A stretch of 64,000 bases of DNA from contig JAHCJI010000010.1 of NCBI GenBank assembly GCA_026126305.1, positions 1 through 64,000 on the forward strand, in the 5' to 3' direction. Of this stretch, positions 40,870 to 50,200 are shown in pieces. The DNA comes from Phycisphaeraceae bacterium. GTDB taxonomy: Bacteria; Planctomycetota; Phycisphaerae; Phycisphaerales; UBA1924. Below the pieces are notes generated by a model, which saw nothing but the letters and a program-made list of their open reading frames with translations, did not search any database and was not told the origin of the DNA. Numbering within the stretch: position 1 is the first letter of the stretch; each line of letters begins with the position of its first letter. The position numbers and the translations under genes were made by a program.

Positions 40870-42810
40870 TTACGGGCAACGCATGGCAAAGACGTTCTGG
40901 AATGCCAGGAAGTCAAAGATGTCGAGGACGCCGTTGCCATCGATGTCGGCGCACGGGTCGCTGGCACCAAAGAGGTTCAAGAAGCAGAGGTATGCAAAGA
41001 CGGTGCAGCCATGCAAGGTGATGCAGTCCGCACAGCCCGGCTTGGGCAGCCAGGCGAGCTGGGCGGCCACGAGGTCGGTCACGGCGGCGGTGTCCATGGA
41101 GTCGTAATCGAAGCCGTTGACCAGGGTCCGGTTGCCGTTGGCCACGATGATGGCGCCCTGGCCGCTGCCAACAGAGTCAAAGACACCCACGACGGTGCCG
41201 CCCGCGGCCGGGGTCATGGTGTCGCCGTTGTCGAACCAGGGGCTCGGGGCCGGGTCGACGGGCACGCTGGAGACAGCGCCCCACGACGGGTGGCCAACAT
41301 GGCTGAAGACCGGCCGCGGATTGAAGAAGTCGACCGCGCTGGCCACGCCCAGGGCCGCCTGGATGGTGGGGTTGGTGTCCAGGTCCCAGTAGGAGAAGTG
41401 GACGGTGTTGCCATTGGCAACAAAGTTGGACAGTGCTGCGGGCGTGCCGGCGTCGAAGAAGCAGCAGGGGTTGCTGATGATGCCCATGCCATAGTCGGGG
41501 TTGTTCAAGGTGGCGGTCAGGCCGGCAAAGTCGCTGTCGGGCAGGCGCAGGTCGACGGTGATGCCCGCCAGGGCGGCGGCGTTGTCGAGGATGGGCTTGT
41601 TGTCCAGGGCCGTGAAGAGGAAGATCAGGCTGCCCGGGGGCGGGGGCGGTGGCGCCGCGGTGCGGACCCAGGCGATCTGGGCTTCGAGCAGGGCGACCAT
41701 GCCGCTGGCCTGCATCGAGTCGTACTCGAAGCCGTTGACCAGCGTGCGGTTGTCGTTGGCCACGATGGTGGCCCCCGGGCCGGCGGTCGAGTCGAACGTC
41801 GAGACGATCTCGGCCCCGGCGGCGGCGGTCAAGAGGTCGCCGTTGTCGTTCCAGGGGTCCGAGCCGCTGGTGGCCACGGGGCTGGCCGCCGATCCCCACG
41901 AGGGGTGGCCGGCGTTGTCAAAGACCGGGCGGGGCGTGAAGAAGTCCACGGCGCTGGCGACGCCCAGGGTGCTCTGGAGGGCCGGCTCGGCGTCCAGGTT
42001 CCAGAAGGAGAAGTGGACGCGGTTGCCCCCGGACACGAACGTGTCCAGCAGCCCGGCGAACCCGGCGGCGAAGTTGTTGGCCGGCTGGTGGATGATGGCG
42101 AATCGGTACTGCCCGCCGGCCAGGGCGTTGTTCAGGCCGATGGTGTCGCGGACGATGTGGTCGTAGTTCAGGCCCAGGTTGTCGGCGGCGACACGCTCGT
42201 GCTGGAGGGGGTCCTGCCCTTCGGAGTAGACCAGGATCTGCGCGGGCAGGGCGCCCTGCGCATAGGCCACGTCGTCGATGGTGGTCTCGGGCCCGTCGAT
42301 GCGGACACGGCCGATGGCCACGGTGGAGGTGAAGGACTGCTGCTCCATGATGCCCGCCGCCCCCCAGCCGCCGGGGTCCTGGAACAGGCCGATGCTGTTG
42401 CCCGACAGGTCGAAGAACTCGATGGTGTCCACGCCGAAGCCGGCCGCGCACAGCGAGGCCGAGAAGGCCGAGATGCCGCCGATGGGGGCAAAGTCCAGCT
42501 CGATGCCACCAAAACCGAAGATCGAGCCGAACTTGGTGCCCGAGGTGGGCTGGATCTGCGGGGCCGGGCTCGAGCGGAAGTCGAACCAGGTATCGCCGAT
42601 GGCGATGTCGATCGAGGCCAGGTTCAGCGGGCTGGGCACCACCGGGACGGTGCCGCCGAACAGCGTGGACAGGAAGGCGCGACCCCCGGGGTAGCCCTCC
42701 ATGGTGTCGACCGCGTCGGGCGTGAACGTGCCGGGGGTCACCTGCGCGAGGGCGGTGCCGCAGGCGGCCAGCAGGGTCCATGCCGCGACGTGCTTGCTCA
42801 TGGCTTTCAT
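40870..42810 (-). CDS. Secreted protein with duplicated domain and dockerin-like tail
   Basis: This 646-residue exported protein has a signal peptide (MKAMSKHVAAWTLLAACGTA, cleaved near ALA-Q). The N-terminal domain is probably a beta-sandwich. Two long repeats follow: segments near residues 270-380 and 475-590 share HFSFWNLDAEP/HFSYWDLDTNP, ASAVDFFTPRPVF/ASAVDFFNPRPVF and DNRTLVNGFEYDSM/GNRTLVNGFDYDSM. The tail, DIDGNGVLDIFDFLAFQ, matches the protease at 31146. The start is preceded by AAGGAG. Function is unknown; it may bind polymers or act as a surface scaffold. Confidence 0.82.
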   Translation of the reverse strand: MKAMSKHVAAWTLLAACGTALAQVTPGTFTPDAVDTMEGYPGGRAFLSTLFGGTVPVVPSPLNLASIDIAIGDTWFDFRSSPAPQIQPTSGTKFGSIFGFGGIELDFAPIGGISAFSASLCAAGFGVDTIEFFDLSGNSIGLFQDPGGWGAAGIMEQQSFTSTVAIGRVRIDGPETTIDDVAYAQGALPAQILVYSEGQDPLQHERVAADNLGLNYDHIVRDTIGLNNALAGGQYRFAIIHQPANNFAAGFAGLLDTFVSGGNRVHFSFWNLDAEPALQSTLGVASAVDFFTPRPVFDNAGHPSWGSAASPVATSGSDPWNDNGDLLTAAAGAEIVSTFDSTAGPGATIVANDNRTLVNGFEYDSMQASGMVALLEAQIAWVRTAAPPPPPPGSLIFLFTALDNKPILDNAAALAGITVDLRLPDSDFAGLTATLNNPDYGMGIISNPCCFFDAGTPAALSNFVANGNTVHFSYWDLDTNPTIQAALGVASAVDFFNPRPVFSHVGHPSWGAVSSVPVDPAPSPWFDNGDTMTPAAGGTVVGVFDSVGSGQGAIIVANGNRTLVNGFDYDSMDTAAVTDLVAAQLAWLPKPGCADCITLHGCTVFAYLCFLNLFGASDPCADIDGNGVLDIFDFLAFQNVFAMRCP

Positions 42811-43339
42811 CTCTGATTTCTCCTTTTCTTGCTCCGATCCACGGTTCCTCCGGCCGCGTGGCCGGACGGTCAAGAACGCCGCGCAACACCAACGGCCAAG
42901 CCCTGGTGCCCGGGCGGGCCTGCATGGATGTCGGCCGCTGGCGACGCGACGCCGGGCAGCGCCCCCGGCGCGTTCCCGTTCCCAAATGGACGCCAGGCCC
43001 CCCACGGTTCGGGCCCGCCACGTCGCGCGATGCGGCCGCGGTCCGACGCGTTCCGATCGCTCGCTGTCCATGAGCCGATAGCCGTCGAGCGCGTCGGTGC
43101 GTTACACGCCAGTGGATACTTCGGACAATATTCTGGAAAAAAAACAATTGCCAGCGTCCGGCCGGGCCACGCCCTCGCGCGCCCGCGGCGCCACGACGCG
43201 GAGGTGTCCTGCGTGTGTTCGCACGAACACGTCTTCGTTGCGATCCCGATTTTCCCGATATTTCCAATGTTCCACGCCGCGTCCCCGCGCCGAGTGGGAA
43301 ATTCTGACCATGGGGGCGCGCGCGAAGCCCGCCAACGCG
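42811..43339. other. Non-coding gap upstream of the dockerin-tailed protein
   Basis: I see no gene here. Most is GC-rich without codon structure. An AT-rich patch at 43115-43150 includes an eight-A run and AATATT, and another lies at 43250-43270. One of these may hold the promoter for the leftward gene. Both strands lack a conserved protein. Confidence 0.45.
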
Positions 43340-43386
43340 AAAACGCCCTCGCGCGGGCCGGTCTATGACTCGGCAGGGCGAGGGCG
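43340..43386 (-). terminator. Rho-independent terminator after DEAD-box helicase
   Basis: On the minus strand CGCCCTCGC pairs perfectly with GCGAGGGCG about 25 bases on, and TTTT follows at once. It begins about 40 bases after the helicase stop. Confidence 0.65.
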
Positions 43387-43428
43387 CTCTTGGTTCGTGG
43401 CGGGGGCCCGGCCCGTCCGCCTGGATGT

Positions 43429-45219
43429 TCAGGCCCGGGCGGCCCCGGTCTGACGGGCTGGCCCGTTGCCGCGGTGGGTTGGCCCGTTGCCGCGGCGGGG
43501 CGGGCCGCCGCGTCGGCCCGGGTTGCTGGCGCTGCGACGGTTCGCGCCCGCGTGGGGCTGGTTGGCGTTGTTCCGGTCGTGGCCGGGCTTACCGCGCTGG
43601 GGCACTGCGGGGCGCTCGTGGCACAGGTCGCCGGCGTCCATGGCCGTGGTCAGGCTCGCGCCCGTGCGGCGCTCGATGTCCATCAGCTCGCGGTGCTCCT
43701 GGAAGTCGCCCGCGTCGCAGAAGGTGATCGCCACGCCGCTGGCCCCCGCCCGGGCCGTGCGGCCGATGCGGTGGACGTAGGTCTCGGCATCGCCGGGCAG
43801 GTCGTAGTTGATCACGTGGGTGATGTTGCTGACGTCGATGCCGCGGCTGGCCACGTCGGTCGCGACGAGCACGCCCTTGTGGCTGCGCTTGAAGTCTTCC
43901 AGCGCGCGGGTGCGGGCGTTCTGGGTCTTGTTGCCGTGGATGGCCGCCGCGCGCACGCCCCCGCGCTCGAGCTGCTTGACCAGCTTGTCGGCCCCGTGCT
44001 TGGTGCGCGTGAACACCAGCGTCCGGCCCACGCCCTCTTTGGCCAGCACGGTCTGGAGCAGCGGGGTCTTGTTGTCGCGGCGCACCATGTACACGCGCTG
44101 GTCGATGGCCTCCACCGTGCTGCTCTCTCGCTGGGCCTCCAGGTGGGCCGGGTCCTTGAGCAAACCATTGGCCAGCGCGCGGATGGCCTTGCTGGCCGTG
44201 GCGCTGAACAGCAGCGTCTGGCGGCTGTCGGGCGTGAGGGCGGCGATGCGCTTCATCTCGGGCAAAAAGCCCATGTCCAGCATGCGGTCGGCCTCGTCGA
44301 GCACGAGCACCTCGACCGAACCAAGGTCGATGAGCCCCTGCTCGTGCAGGTCCATGAGCCGCCCCGGGGTGGCGATCAGCGCATCGATGCCGCCGCGAAG
44401 GGCCTTCTCCTGGTGGTACTGGCCCACGCCGCCAAAGACCGCGGCGAAGCGCAGCGGCAGGTTGCGGCCATAGGCAACGAAGGCGTCGAAGATCTGCATG
44501 GCCAGCTCCCTCGTGGGCGCCAGCACCAGGGCGCGGGGCGGGCGGCCACGCGCGCCGAACTTGGTGCCGTCGATGTGGCCGGCCTCGGCCAGGTCGTGCA
44601 GCACCGGCAGCGCGAAGGCGGCGGTCTTGCCCGTGCCCGTCTGGGCGCAGCCGAAGACGTCGCGTCCCTCCAAGACCACCGGGATGGCCATCGCCTGGAT
44701 GGGCGTGGGCGTGTTATAACCGCGGGCCCTGAGCACGTCGGCGATGGGTTTGGAGAGGCCCATGTCGGCAAAGGCCGGGCCGCTGGCCGGTTCGTTCGTC
44801 GCGGGCGCGATGGTTGCCACGTCGGCCGCGGGGCCGTCCATGGGCGCCACGGCCTGCTCAACCCGCGGCGCGGGGCGTTGCGCCTTCGCAACGGGCTTGC
44901 CCGCGTGGGGGGCGGGGCGTTCCGCCTTCGCAACGGGCTTGCTCGCGTGCGCTTCGGGCTTCTTCGTGTAGGGCGCGGGCTTGCTCGAGCGCGGCGCGGG
45001 CCTGGAGCCATAGGCGTGTGCCCTGGGGCCGTTGGTGCTGGCCTTGGGGCCACTCATGCTGGCCCTGGGGCCATTGGCCTCCTGCTTGGGGCCATTGGCG
45101 TTGGCCTTGGGCCCGTTTGCGTTGGCCTTGGGGCCGTTGGCGTTGGCCTTGGGGCCCTGGGCTCCGGGTTTGCGGGCGTTGCGATAACCCCGGGAGTCCG
45201 GGCGTGCGGAACGGAACAT
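43429..45219 (-). CDS. DEAD-box ATP-dependent RNA helicase with repetitive N-terminus
   Basis: This 596-residue protein has a catalytic core with AQTGTGKT (motif I), PTREL, TPGR, VLDEADRMLD (DEAD), SATAS, and the C-terminal HRIGRTARAG motif VI. It is most like the RhlE clade. Unusually, the first 150 residues are low-complexity: three to four KANANGP heptads, then GPRA/GPKAST units and two copies of GKPVAKAQRPAP. The C-terminal tail is also basic and glycine/proline rich, as in RhlE. ATG at 45219 was chosen because the frame upstream lacks any pattern. The likely role is RNA folding or ribosome assembly. Confidence 0.9.
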   Translation of the reverse strand: MFRSARPDSRGYRNARKPGAQGPKANANGPKANANGPKANANGPKQEANGPRASMSGPKASTNGPRAHAYGSRPAPRSSKPAPYTKKPEAHASKPVAKAERPAPHAGKPVAKAQRPAPRVEQAVAPMDGPAADVATIAPATNEPASGPAFADMGLSKPIADVLRARGYNTPTPIQAMAIPVVLEGRDVFGCAQTGTGKTAAFALPVLHDLAEAGHIDGTKFGARGRPPRALVLAPTRELAMQIFDAFVAYGRNLPLRFAAVFGGVGQYHQEKALRGGIDALIATPGRLMDLHEQGLIDLGSVEVLVLDEADRMLDMGFLPEMKRIAALTPDSRQTLLFSATASKAIRALANGLLKDPAHLEAQRESSTVEAIDQRVYMVRRDNKTPLLQTVLAKEGVGRTLVFTRTKHGADKLVKQLERGGVRAAAIHGNKTQNARTRALEDFKRSHKGVLVATDVASRGIDVSNITHVINYDLPGDAETYVHRIGRTARAGASGVAITFCDAGDFQEHRELMDIERRTGASLTTAMDAGDLCHERPAVPQRGKPGHDRNNANQPHAGANRRSASNPGRRGGPPRRGNGPTHRGNGPARQTGAARA

Positions 45220-45498
45220 GGTCAAGTGGGACTGCTTTCGCCCCAACGGGGCATCGCGGCCGCGGAAACCGCGGTCCTGGGGAATCGGATTCTCACATGG
45301 CCCCGGCGCGGACACGCTCGAAAGAAGGCCACCGGCGGTCGTCGGTCCGGTGGTACGGAAGCGTCCGCTGAGGCCATATCGTAGGCACACCGCTTCGGGC
45401 ACGAACTTTTCACGCCCAGTGACCCCACGCCGCGCTGCGGGGGAGGGGCTTGAACGCGGAGGTTGCGAAAGTCTCGGAGGGAAGAACCACCCCACTCT

Positions 45499-45581
45499 TG
45501 CCTCTGTGCCAGGGTGCTTCTGCGGTTATCTGTCTTCATCTTCCGAAGAGCGGCTCACCGCAGAGGCGCCCAGGCACAGAG
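45499..45581. repeat. Inverted pair of dispersed CACAGAGG repeats
   Basis: The left half (45500-45543) and right half (45544-45581) are imperfect inverted copies of the element at 44-79: AACCGCAGAAGCACCCTGGC on the minus strand against CACCGCAGAGGCGCCCAGGC on the plus strand, both followed by ACAGAG. They could fold as one long hairpin. Confidence 0.6.
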
Positions 45582-45631
45582 TCCCGATAGGGCTCCACGG
45601 CCCCCGGGCACGGGAATCGGGAACCGTCCCG

Positions 45632-45880
45632 ATGGAAGCCGGAACGATCCCGAAGGAAGCCGAAGCCATCTTGAAGGAAGCGAAGATCGCGCCGAAGGAA
45701 GCGAAAACCATCCTGAAGGAAGCGGAAACCATCCCGAAGGAAGCCGAAATCATCCCGAAGGAACCGAAGACCATTTCGAAGGACGAGAAAATCATCCCGA
45801 AGGAACCGAAAACCATTTCGAAGGAAGCAAAAATCATCCCGAAGGAAGCAAAAACGGCTCCGAAGGACCCAAAAACCACC
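45632..45880 (+). repeat. Tandem 21-base repeat region, open in several frames
   Basis: About eleven degenerate 21-base units of the type CCCGAAGGAAGCGAAAACCA lie in tandem. In one plus frame they encode KTIPKEA heptads, in another NHPEGSE, and on the minus strand SFGMVFA-like heptads. Because the period is a multiple of three, no frame is interrupted. No neighbouring gene reads cleanly into it. I list it as a repeat, not a gene. The region 45220-45498 before it is non-coding as far as I can see. Confidence 0.65.
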
Positions 45881-46047
45881 CCCCACCGCCGCCCCGCAAC
45901 CCCAACGAAGCCAACAACCCCCAAACATCGCCCCCCAAAACCCGCCACCAACCCGCACCCACGGCCCGGGAAGGCCGTTTCACCAAACCAGACCCAAAAA
46001 GAACCGCCCCCAATGACCGCCCAGGCGCCCGGTTGCGCCCGGGCCCG

Positions 46048-47106
46048 CTACGAGCCCACCCCCCCATCGCCGGTGCCCATGGACCGGTGCGAGACGTTCA
46101 CCAGCGGGGCCGATCGGCCATCGCTGGTGTCTGTGCGGGTGAAGCCGGTGGGCTGGTCGGCGAAGATGGCGTGGGCGGCCTGGGCCAGCACGATGCCGCG
46201 GACGTCGTTGTCGCCCGCGGCTTCCACCAGGGCGCGATAGGTCCGAAGGGCGTTGCAGCGGTGGCGGTTCACGACCTCGTTGTGCCGGTTGGCCGCGTAC
46301 TGGCGTCCGGCCAGCACGGCGAAGGAGCCCACCGAGGCGAGGACGACGACCTTGCCGACGGCCAGTTGGATGGCCTCGTAGAGGGAAGTCGGCGAGAGGA
46401 CCTCGAAGGTATGGGCAAAGAGCGCGGCGATGGCGACAGCGATGGTCGCCGCGATGCCTCCGAGCGTCATGGAGAACCAGAACCACGCGGCCCTTGAATC
46501 TCTATCTGCTTCTATCTCGAAGTGCGCGGCCTGTTTTGTCGCGACGACATCAACGATGTCCGAGCGCGCGGAGTCAAGAAGACGTTTCAGGCTCTCCCGC
46601 TGCTCTCCTAAGTCTAACTTGAACTGTTCGAGCACAACACGACCATCGGCTTCGAGCCGGGCGTAGTCAGACATAGTCGTCGCGGCGAAGGCGATGATCG
46701 GATGCAATTCCTTGAAATCTTCGGCGTAAGCACCTGTTGCAAGTTCCAGGTACTTTGATTGCACGCCGGACGAGAACCGTGGCAACGGTTTGACACTCGC
46801 AATCGCCTTGAACATTCCCTCCCGGGCCTTCAAGTGCTTGACGAGAAGCACTAGACATTGCTCGGGCAACCATTGGACAGCCGAGACCGGGAATTGCTGA
46901 TAGAGGCCAATCAGCCGCTTAAGCACCCGATAAAGCTCGTCTTCATTTTCGTTCTTGGCAGAGAGAACCTCGTCGGCCAAGCCATCTAGATCGAACAATT
47001 GCATCGCCTGCAACAGCGCAACGACCTGTGCTCTGACTTCATGGTGCGGATCTTGGATCAACCGAATCCCCCCGGCGTCTTGGGAATGCCTTGCGACGGG
47101 ATCCAA
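46048..47106 (-). CDS. Two-helix membrane protein, unknown, lower GC
   Basis: This 352-residue protein has a long soluble N-terminus, a helical/coiled segment (about residues 155-205) and two membrane helices at 206-231 and 245-267. A conserved-looking tail follows: NRHNEVVNRHRCNALRTYRA, then AAHAIFADQPTGFTR. The N-terminal two thirds are visibly less GC-rich than neighbours. It is divergent from the type IIG enzyme with a 103-base gap. Genes with such tails often sit beside defence systems, in my recollection, but I cannot verify this. It may be a defence effector or sensor. Confidence 0.7.
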   Translation of the reverse strand: MDPVARHSQDAGGIRLIQDPHHEVRAQVVALLQAMQLFDLDGLADEVLSAKNENEDELYRVLKRLIGLYQQFPVSAVQWLPEQCLVLLVKHLKAREGMFKAIASVKPLPRFSSGVQSKYLELATGAYAEDFKELHPIIAFAATTMSDYARLEADGRVVLEQFKLDLGEQRESLKRLLDSARSDIVDVVATKQAAHFEIEADRDSRAAWFWFSMTLGGIAATIAVAIAALFAHTFEVLSPTSLYEAIQLAVGKVVVLASVGSFAVLAGRQYAANRHNEVVNRHRCNALRTYRALVEAAGDNDVRGIVLAQAAHAIFADQPTGFTRTDTSDGRSAPLVNVSHRSMGTGDGGVGS

Positions 47107-47209
47107 CCGATCCGCCCCGCTCGGCCCATGTTAGCCCTATGCTCCCCATCGTTTCCCCGCGCCGCCCGGGCCGCACGGACGCACCCAGCCCACAGGGACG
47201 ACCCCAGCC

Positions 47210-50200
47210 ATGGCCAAGAAGCCCGCCAAGGACACCGCACACCCCGCCGCCCCCGCCCTCTTCGAGTCAAGGCAACGCGCCACCGAGCGGCGTCTGCGGC
47301 GGCAGCGGGCCCTGTTCATCCCCCGCTATGTCGAGGAAGCCGCCAAGTCCCCGGGCCTCAGGGGCGAGGCGTTCGACAAGGCTTTCGAGGTCGCCCGTCG
47401 CTGGGCAAGGATGGACCGCAAGGGCGAGCTGCTCAAGCACACCGAGCGGTCCATCGACGCGGAGTTCCTGGCCCAGTTGTTCGGCCAGGGGCTGGGCTAC
47501 GCCTCCAAGACCCAGGGCAAGCCGTCCTGGACGCTCGACCGGGAGTGGCACGTCCAGGGCGTGGGCACCGCCGACGGCATCCTGGGGCGCTTCCCCGCCG
47601 ACCGGGCGCCCACCGCCGTGGTCGAACTCAAGCGGGCGACGGTGGACCTGGACCGCGACGTGTCCAACGGCCGCACGGCCGTGCAGCAGGCCTTCGATTA
47701 CCTGAACGCGATGCCCGACTGCCCGTGGGCGATCGTCTCCAACTTCTCGACCATCCGCCTCTACCACCGCGATAAGGGATCGCAAGCCTTCGAGGCCTTC
47801 GACCTGGCGGAACTCGAGGACGAGGCCGCCTTCGCCCGGTTCTACGCCATCTTCCAGCGTGACGGGCTGCTCACGTCCCCGGCCGGGCAGACGCCCCGGG
47901 CCCTGGCGTTGCTGGAAAAGTCCCGCAAGCGGCAGGAGGAAGTGGGCGACAAGCTCTACGACCACTACCGCCGCGTGCGGCAGGACCTGATCGCCCACCT
48001 CGTCCGCGAGCACGCCAAGCCGCTGGACAACGCCATCGCCATCGCCCAGAAGCTCCTGGACCGGGTGCTCTTCATCGCCTTCTGCGAGGACCGCCAGCTC
48101 CTGCCCGATGAGTCGCTCAAGCGGGCCCACGCCGAGCCCCCGCGCTTCAGCCGGGCCCAGAACCCACGGTGGGAGAACTTCCTGGCCCTGTTCGATTCGG
48201 TCGACCGGGGCAACGCGAACATCACGCCCGAGATCGCGGCCTTCAACGGCAACCTGTTCAAACGCGACCCCGAACTGGACGAACTGGACCTGGACGACCA
48301 TCCCTGGACGCAGGCGCTGGCGACCTTCGGCACGTACGACTTCTCCGAGGAGGTCAACGTCGAGGTGCTCGGGCATTTGTTCGAGCGGTCCATCACCGAG
48401 CTCGAGAAGCTCCGCATGGGCGGGCTGTTCGCCATTACCGAGGGGCGTGCCAGCGAGAAGCCCCAGAAGAAGGCCAAGGCACCCCCACCGCCGAAGATGA
48501 CGGCTTCGGCCGAGCGCAAGCGGTTCGGCGTCTACTACACGCCCGAGGCCTTCACGGGCCTGATCGTCCAGAGGACCGTCGACCGGATCGTAGCCGAACG
48601 CTTCGCGGCCGCCGCGAAGGCGCATGGCGTGGACCCTGCCGAGCCGGGCAAAGCGAGCGACAAGAAGCGGCTGTCGTTCTGGACCGACGCGCTCGAATCC
48701 CTGCGCACGCTCACCGTGTGCGACCCCGCGTGCGGTAGCGGGGCCTTCCTCATCCGGGCGTACGACGCGCTGGAAGCCAGCTACCGCACCGCCATCCACG
48801 GCATGGCCGGCGCCGGGCTGGACGAGGAGGCCGCCGTTCGACTGGAGGACGAGGTCCCCGACCGCATCCTGCGCGACAACATCTTCGGTGTCGATTTGAG
48901 CGCCGAGGCGGTCGAGATCACGCGGCTGGCCCTGTGGATCCGCTCGGCCCGTCGCGGCCACACGCTGGCGGACCTGTCGGGCAACATCATCGCGGGCAAC
49001 AGTTTGGTGGACGATCCGGCCGTGCACCCCGAGGCGCTCAACTGGAAGGAAGCATTTCCGGCGATTTTCGCCGAGGACGGGCCCGGCGGCTTTACCTGTG
49101 TCATCGGCAACCCGCCGTGGGAACGCGTGAAGGTGCAGGAGCGCGAGTTCTTCGCGCTGACCGACCCGGTGACGGCGTCGGCCGTGAGCGCCGCCGAGCG
49201 GCGCAAGCGCATCAAGGCCATGCCCAAGGACAACCCCGAGCTGCACGAGCGCTACGTGCAGGCCAAGGAAGACGCCAAGCGTGTGCTGGACTATGCCCGC
49301 AAGGGCGGGCGGTATCCGCTGTCGGGCCGTGGCGACGTGAACACGTACATGCTGTTCGTCGAGTTGGCGAGTTCGATCGTCGCGCCCGATGGCGTCGTCG
49401 GGCTGCTGGTGCCTTCCGGGCTGGCCACCGATAAGACAACGATGCACATGTTCGCCTGGCTGGTAGACGGCGACCATCTTGCGGCGTTGTTTGACTTCGA
49501 GAACAAGCTGTACGTGTTCAAGGACGTGGACAGCCGATTCAAGTTCTCTGCGGTCGTCTTCGGAGGTGGGAAGCGGACGTTTGGCTCCGCCGAGTTTCTG
49601 TTCTTCGGCCATCGCGTCGAAGACGCCTTGGATCCCGCCCGCCATCGCGTGATCGAGCTTACCCGCAAGGACTTGGCCTTCTTCAACCCGAACACGAAAA
49701 CCAGTCCCCTCTTCCGAACACAACGGGACAAGTCCATCACTCGGCACGTTTACGAGCGCGTGCCCATCCTTTCCGACCACGCCCGCAAGACGGGCGGCAA
49801 CCCGTGGGGCGTGAAGTACTTCACGATGTTCCACCAGACCAACGACGCCGAGCACTTCAAGACGGCGTCCCAACTCGACAAGCTCGGCTACACGCTGGAG
49901 GGCAACGTCTTTTCCAAGAAAACCAGGCGGGCCCTGCCGCTGTACGAGGCCAAGATGGTCCAGGCCTACGACCATCGCGCCGCGAGCATCGTGGTGGCCG
50001 AGGACAACTGGGTGCGCCAGGGCCAGAAGGAGCAGACCACGCTTGTGGAACACCAGAACCCCGAGTTCGCGGTGCTGCCCAGGTGGTGGGTTTTGGAGGA
50101 CCAGGTCAACAAGTCCTTAGGGGGTGAGACACGGTCGACGTATCTGGCGTTCAAGGACGTCACCAGTTCGACCAACCAGCGGACCATGATCGCCGCATTC

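Noticed and set aside
45218..46240. Plus-strand frame containing the KTIPKEA heptads
   Set aside because: It crosses the inverted repeat, the tandem array and the opposite end of the gene at 46048. No consistent codon use outside the repeat.
47267..50053. Minus-strand open frame of 928 codons opposite the type IIG gene
   Set aside because: The plus-strand enzyme has clear nuclease and methyltransferase motifs; the opposite frame is low-complexity.
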